From positions 5,402,446 to 5,466,445 of the forward strand of contig NC_063261.1 of the NCBI RefSeq assembly GCF_019578655.1: 64,000 bases of DNA, in the 5' to 3' direction. Shown here piece by piece: positions 61,201-64,000 of this stretch. The stretch comes from Ricinus communis. Its lineage: Eukaryota > Streptophyta > Magnoliopsida > Malpighiales > Euphorbiaceae. The notes beneath the pieces are model-generated. The model did not search any database and had not been told where the DNA came from. It saw only the letters and a program-made list of their open reading frames with translations. A program made the position numbers and the translations under genes. Positions within the stretch are counted from its first letter, which is position 1, and the number at the start of each line of letters is the position of its first letter.

Positions 61201-63770
61201 AACAGGGCAGTAGGATGGATAGCAATATTTAAGATTTCAAATTGAGCATATTAATATTTCATCTTTAAGGCCAGGGTTTTCAAAATGATATGAATCAGAT
61301 CATAGTGTAGCTGAGATGGATTATATCAGCTACTGCTATTAGGGAATTATTTAGATTTGACAATTGACATAATAGCAATAACAATGATTTAAAATTCACT
61401 ATTAAGCCTACATGACATGGTTAGATTTAGTCTTACGATTCTAATCCATAATAATTTTGTTAAAATTATATAAATTGGTCCACATTGAATCAACAATTAC
61501 AAGCTAGCACGAAGACAAGCGGTAAAATACGCATTTGGGCAGCAGCAACAGGGTTGGGAAGGGGGAGATAGGAGGAAGTGGGGCAGAAGGCATAGGCATA
61601 GAGATAGATTCATTTTCCTCTATTCCCTTCAAAGCCCTTGCTTCCTTTTAAACTTCAATGGACTATATAACAAAAGCTATATCAGCCCCAGGTCATTGAA
61701 ATATATTTCTTTAAACAAAACTTCTGCAATTACTTAGCTTAGTCTTATAATTTGTTATTCAAGTTTATAGTCAATTTTACTCATAATATGATGCACGTGG
61801 TCCATGAAAATGATATACCTTGAAATAAAAATGGAATAATCCATATTTGGCCCCCTGTACCTTTTTTCCCGAATTGAGTCCTTGCACTTTCATTTGCTGA
61901 TATTGAGTCCTTATACTTTTACTTTTATAAAATTTAAGTCCTTTTCTTAGGGAAGGTATAAATAGTGTTAACTAAGTGTGCAAAATATGCTATTTGGTCC
62001 TTGTATTTTTAAATCTTACCCACCAAGTCCTTACATCTTAATTTTTAACCAATTAAGGCCTTAAGTTTTTTAAGGAATTTTACTTGACACAATAAAAATA
62101 TTTAAAATTAATTTAAAGATTAGTTAAAAAATTTTAGGAATTTGACTAGACCACTTTATTTAAATTAAAAAAGATAAAAATTCCTTCGGGAGTTATATAA
62201 TAATGAATAATTTAGAGATTTGTTTTATAATGAACATTCAAATTCCATGACATATATATGAATTAGTACATATTTTATTTGGTCGTTGTCGTGTATATAT
62301 TTAATTAATAGATGTGATTTGACTAACACCCTAATTAAATATTTGTATAATTAATAAGTTCTTATTAAAATATATATTTTTTGTCTTAATTTTTTATTAT
62401 TTGCTAAAAATTAGAGTTTTTTATATAATTACCTTTATAAGTAGCTAATGTCTCTTTTACTATTAGCTCATCTCCTATTTTTATTAATTAAAACACCATG
62501 TCTTAATTATATAACTAATTAATTTAAATAAGTTAAAATCAAGTGGTATCATTCCAATTAAATTAATATCTTATTAACAAAATAGAAAATATATTTTAAA
62601 TTTTAAATTATAATAAATTTTTAGACCAAATGCATACATATGCATTAAGCAAATTTTAATCACTATTACAAGTTAAAATTTTAAATGATATTTTACAAGG
62701 GGTCAATGTTACCATAGTAGAAGTATAGGGGTTTAATGCTATGAAAATAAAAGTACAAAGACTCAATCTCAGCAAAATAGAAATACAAAAATTCAGAACA
62801 TAAAACTTAAAAATTATTTCTATATGCATTAACTGCGCGTGTAATACAGGTTCCTAACTACCATTAAACTAAGGCTTAAATTTCATAAAAATAAAAGTAT
62901 AAGGACTTAATGTTATGAAATAAAAGTGCAAGGACTCAATCCAAGAAAAATAGAAGTACAGGGGACCAAATATGAGTTATTCCAATAAAACTTTCATATT
63001 TCAGGATAGAGGTCCAAAATAATTTCTCCATCTACCATGCATGGTTTTTAGTTACTATTTTATGTTATATGTTGACAATATTATATGCTTTGCATTTTGT
63101 AAAATATATCGAGTCAAATTGTCACAGCAGCATAGGATAATTTCACAAACTCTATCTAATGTTGTGACAAGACTTAGCAATATTGCAACAGAGACAAAAC
63201 CTCACTATCAAATGATACCTAAATGTTTTCAGCTCAAATTCTATGATGAGATGAAGATGACCAATGCAACAGATATCTTATGTAGAGCTGGATAGAGTGT
63301 TGTAAAAATTCATAATACATCCATTTCTTTTCATATGTAGAGCTGAGTCTTTGGGATCTTACAGTGGCCTCTGGATTGTGAATTAATGCACACAGCACAT
63401 CCACTAGCTCTCCAAGATTATGAGGAGGAATATTGGTTGCCATGCCAACCTACAATACATTAAATTATTTAAAACTAACTACCCACTCTATGCAGTAAAA
63501 GAACATCTACAGTAAGGAGGAAAAAATGTTAATATTACCGCAATCCCAGATGACCCATTTAACAATAATGTCGGAAGCCGTGCAGGCAAAAGAGAAGGTT
63601 CCTTTTGGGAATCATCAAAATTAGGTACAAAATCAACCTGCAATAGAAGAAATGGCATAGAACAATACATTAGATGACTTGAAACAAAATAAGATTAACT
63701 CAATGTATCATCGATCAGCTCTTACTGTATCTAATTCAAGATCAGCCAATAAAACTGCTTCCGTGAGTGC
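33656..63770 (-). CDS. GYRA: DNA gyrase subunit A, organellar (GYRA), 5' end outside window
   Basis: Exons, 5' to 3' on the minus strand: 63770-63726, 63637-63539, 63449-63363, 50610-50540, 48507-48399, 48319-48257, 47304-47239, 47159-47071, 45977-45929, 45752-45666, 45330-45237, 40219-40149, 39781-39692, 38349-38224, 38104-37947, 37355-37274, 37178-37014, 36933-36832, 35876-35740, 35031-34914, 34781-34727, 34608-34509, 33812-33656. They total 2220 bp, 739 residues plus stop, open across all joins. Plant GyrA is nuclear-coded and known to be imported into chloroplasts and mitochondria. With GyrB it forms the A2B2 topoisomerase that supercoils organelle DNA using ATP. The usual plant length is about 950 residues, so roughly 200 N-terminal residues, including the transit peptide and the active-site tyrosine, lie to the right. 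Confidence 0.95.
34860..34890. repeat. (AG)n microsatellite in GYRA intron 20
   Basis: About 15 AG units lie on the plus strand, read as CT in the GYRA transcript. It starts some 23 bases inside the 132-bp intron after exon 20. A length change here would alter a short intron but no coding sequence. Confidence 0.95.
39866..40140. repeat. Minisatellite in GYRA intron 12, about six units
   Basis: Units of roughly 45-60 bp start with AAAACTGAA or AAAACTAAA. They contain ATAAAAAGC(A/C)C(A/C)GTATA-type words and end in TAATTGAG or TAATTGGG. The array fills most of the 367-bp intron between exons 12 and 13 and stops within 10 bases of the exon 12 donor (40148-40147 on the minus strand). Confidence 0.8.
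40338..40523 (+). repeat. 5' LTR of deleted copia relic in GYRA intron 11
   Basis: It starts TGTTACAGGATAC and ends TGTGTTTACA, directly followed by the primer site TGGTATCAGAG at 40524. Length is 186 bp, with a (GT)n run near 40457-40471. No 3' partner is seen, so the left end rests on the TG start and the primer site fixes the right end. Confidence 0.65.
40524..42430 (+). pseudogene. Ty1/copia relic, gag and protease deleted, RT truncated
   Basis: After the primer site and a short leader, code begins at about 40735 with [12 protein letters not shown], the GAG-pre-integrase lead; gag and protease are missing. It then reads HSNIWGPCQ near 41004 and [12 protein letters not shown] near 41055 (integrase core), and, after more breaks, [15 protein letters not shown] near 41517-41562. 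Reverse transcriptase pieces near 42000-42420 include [30 protein letters not shown] and VCRLQKF. Many stops and frameshifts occur. Homology stops near 42430, with no RNase H or 3' LTR. It is antisense to GYRA and spliced out with intron 11. Confidence 0.82.
42601..42761 (+). repeat. 5' LTR of the TRIM-like element
   Basis: It shares AAAGTGATT, CTTATAAGAG, ACTAACA, CCATATG and GTCAGTAATTCATGTAGG in the same order with the 3' copy at 44849-45013. It is bounded on the right by the primer binding site. Confidence 0.8.
43722..44659. mobile_element. Non-autonomous MULE-type element nested in the TRIM
   Basis: The ends are inverted copies. The left starts GGCAAAAAGCATAATTGG; the right, read in reverse complement, starts GGAAAAAAGCATAATTGG. 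Similarity continues through a CCCTCAAGTT word and a CTCAATTA word for some 70-100 bp. The flanks TTGTATGCA (43713-43721) and TTGTATGAA (44661-44669) are a 9-bp duplication with one change, which is the size Mutator-like elements make. There is one extra T at the right border. No transposase code is present, so it needs a partner in trans. Confidence 0.72.
44849..45013 (+). repeat. 3' LTR of the TRIM-like element
   Basis: It begins TGTAACATGACATTCC after the purine tract at about 44837-44846 and ends GGATGTTACA. Its ends form an 8-bp inverted repeat (TGTAACAT/ATGTTACA). The CATCC at 45014-45018 completes the target duplication. Confidence 0.8.
45237..50610 (-). CDS. GYRA: GYRA visible exons 4-11: core and tower region
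   Basis: Exon 4 (50610-50540) gives [17 protein letters not shown] and closes the DNA-gate region. Exons 5-8 give [57 protein letters not shown] and [20 protein letters not shown], matching the tower domain of topoisomerase IIA A subunits. Exons 9-11 give [36 protein letters not shown] and [20 protein letters not shown]. Exon 9 ends at a GC donor (CAG|GCGAGT) rather than GT; the frame and the family alignment both require this site. Confidence 0.93.
46000..47070. other. GYRA intron 8, no element recognised
   Basis: About 1.1 kb of intron between exons 8 and 9 without repeat ends or coding signal. The open frame at 46537-46746 is fortuitous. Confidence 0.4.
49780..50500 (+). pseudogene. LINE reverse-transcriptase C-terminal fragment in GYRA intron 4
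   Basis: Broken plus-strand frames follow the C-terminal part of plant non-LTR reverse transcriptases. I read [19 protein letters not shown], then [10 protein letters not shown] (family pattern F-YLGS then D..HRI..GW) at about 49885-49980. Next come GNRKIQNIL (about 49997-50023) and [14 protein letters not shown] (about 50055-50096; family RPA-LYG-E-W-VK). Last are [20 protein letters not shown] at about 50333-50392 (family TW..V...DL..L.L.EDLA) and a final CFxxxP-like end. Several frameshifts and stops are present. It is antisense to GYRA and has no visible poly-A tail or target duplication. Confidence 0.68.
51138..51385 (+). repeat. 5' LTR of outer copia
   Basis: It starts TGTTGAAATTC and ends AAATCACTTCA. 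It matches the 3' copy at 60903-61150 over its full length with substitutions only, clustered around the GCATATCTAAAGCTGG stretch near 51291-51306. Confidence 0.95.
51386..51398 (+). other. Primer binding site of outer copia
   Basis: TAGTATCAGAGCC abuts the 5' LTR. The second base is A where the initiator-Met tRNA complement has G, a G-to-A change. Confidence 0.85.
55565..55776 (+). repeat. 5' LTR of inner copia
   Basis: It starts TGTTGACAGTTG and ends AAAACTTCA. A TATA box, TATAAATA, lies at 55704-55711, giving a promoter pointing into the element and antisense to GYRA. The RNA start and polyadenylation site cannot be fixed from sequence alone. Confidence 0.95.
55777..55788 (+). other. Primer binding site of inner copia
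   Basis: TGGTACCAGAGC directly follows the 5' LTR. It differs by one base from TGGTATCAGAGC, the usual initiator-Met tRNA complement. Confidence 0.85.
55988..60311 (+). pseudogene. Inner copia gag-pol polyprotein, nearly intact
   Basis: The frame opens with ATG at 55988 and closes with TGA at 60309-60311, about 1440 codons. Domains: gag with [20 protein letters not shown] (near 56249-56308); zinc knuckle [20 protein letters not shown] (56787-56846, C-C-H-C); protease [11 protein letters not shown] (near 57130); pre-integrase with a C-C pair near 57540; integrase core from HSNVWGPSP (near 57629) with [11 protein letters not shown] (near 57814); reverse transcriptase [20 protein letters not shown] (near 58902-58961), [17 protein letters not shown] and [10 protein letters not shown] (near 59360); RNase [19 protein letters not shown] (near 59843). 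The breaks are in-frame stops at 56120, 58002, 59247, 59460 and 60117, and a one-base length change in the A run at 56866-56873. As it stands it makes no full protein. Confidence 0.95.
60319..60530 (+). repeat. 3' LTR of inner copia
   Basis: It is a 212-bp near-identical partner of 55565-55776, preceded by the polypurine tract at 60308-60318. The TATA box copy is at 60458-60465. Confidence 0.95.
60903..61150 (+). repeat. 3' LTR of outer copia
   Basis: It starts TGTTGAAAATC after GAGGGAGGG and ends AAATCACTTCA. AATCA at 61151-61155 is the second half of the target duplication. Confidence 0.95.
61833..62983. mobile_element. Non-autonomous MULE-type element with about 115-bp inverted ends
   Basis: The left end starts GGAATAATCCATATTTGG. 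The right end, reversed, starts GGAATAACTCATATTTGG. Both continue through CCCCTGTAC, GAGTCCTTGCACTTT and GTCCTTATACTTTTA words for about 115 bp. The flanks AATAAAAAT (61824-61832) and AATAAAACT (62984-62992) form a 9-bp target duplication with one change. Length is 1151 bp. There is no transposase code; the interior is AT-rich with further inverted copies of the TTTGGTCCTTGTA theme. It lies in GYRA intron 3. Confidence 0.78.
63363..63770 (-). CDS. GYRA: GYRA visible exons 1-3: breakage-reunion domain part
   Basis: These three exons read [15 protein letters not shown], then [20 protein letters not shown] and [13 protein letters not shown], then [17 protein letters not shown]. In bacterial GyrA this stretch directly follows the RYTE motif with the catalytic tyrosine. 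That tyrosine is therefore expected in the next exon upstream, outside the window. The highly conserved [18 protein letters not shown] core is intact. Exon borders are GT-AG. The third exon ends at NPEAT, where the 12.8-kb intron begins. Confidence 0.93.
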
Positions 63771-64000
63771 CTGCAAGAATGAAACTGAAGTGATAGGCCA
63801 TCCATCAAGTCGGTTGACTACTTTAAGCATCCAACCAAAATGAATAACAAATATCAGAAACAGTCAAACAACCTAAGTATCAACTACTGATGTTTCAGTT
63901 ACATGGTATTGGTAAGACAACTAAAGTATGATGTCCAAGAGATAAATAAGGTGCAATAGTGAAAATGGCAATAGACTTCTGACAGGAATGCACTTAAAGA
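63771..64000. other. GYRA intron at the right edge
   Basis: After the acceptor of the first visible exon (AG at 63772-63771 on the minus strand) the remaining bases show no exon. They are intron leading to upstream exons outside the window. Confidence 0.7.

Overview
The window is nuclear DNA of a eudicot plant: AT-rich, with plant-style introns, plant LTR retrotransposons and two conserved plant genes. Both genes lie on the minus strand. The species cannot be fixed from the sequence alone. I recognise two host genes. One is a complete four-exon gene for a REX1-B domain protein (16162-18393). The other is the 3' three quarters of the nuclear gene for organellar DNA gyrase subunit A, GYRA (33656-63770). 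GYRA shows 23 exons coding for the last 739 residues, and its 5' end lies beyond the right edge.

Left third (1-32 kb) is mostly decayed mobile DNA. A Ty3/gypsy pol remnant (1690-5816) is split by a 2.1-kb LTR-like insert. A DUF1985 gene fragment (8524-9809) is cut by a Ty1/copia element (9810-12973) that keeps its 5' LTR but lost everything from reverse transcriptase on. Just beyond it, in the opposite orientation, is a MULE transposase fragment (13030-13485). After the REX1-B gene come several solo or orphan LTR candidates, blocks of diverged tandem repeats (22.9-23.9 kb and 30.6-31.2 kb) and a short gypsy gag relic (27121-27750). A tRNA-type SINE with 19-bp target duplications sits at 33052-33143, just downstream of GYRA.

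Right half (33.6-63.8 kb) is GYRA, stretched by insertions in its introns. The 5-kb intron at 40220-45236 holds a deleted copia relic and a small TRIM-like LTR element (42601-45013, target duplication CATCC). Inside the TRIM is a MULE-type element (43722-44659). The 2-kb intron at 48508-50539 holds a LINE reverse-transcriptase fragment. The 12.8-kb intron at 50611-63362 holds a copia element (51138-61150, target duplication AATCA) into which a younger copia (55565-60530, target duplication AAAAC) has inserted, and further on another MULE-type element with long inverted repeats (61833-62983). All the retroelements in GYRA introns run antisense to the gene, and the GYRA reading frame stays open across every splice junction I placed.

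The clearest results are the three LTR elements closed by exact target duplications, their nesting order, the decay of two copia open frames mainly by changes consistent with C-to-T, and the DUF1985/MULE pairing at 8.5-13.5 kb. I see no tRNA or rRNA gene and no CRISPR array. I find no convincing wholly new gene system. The DUF1985/MULE locus is the closest candidate for something less described.
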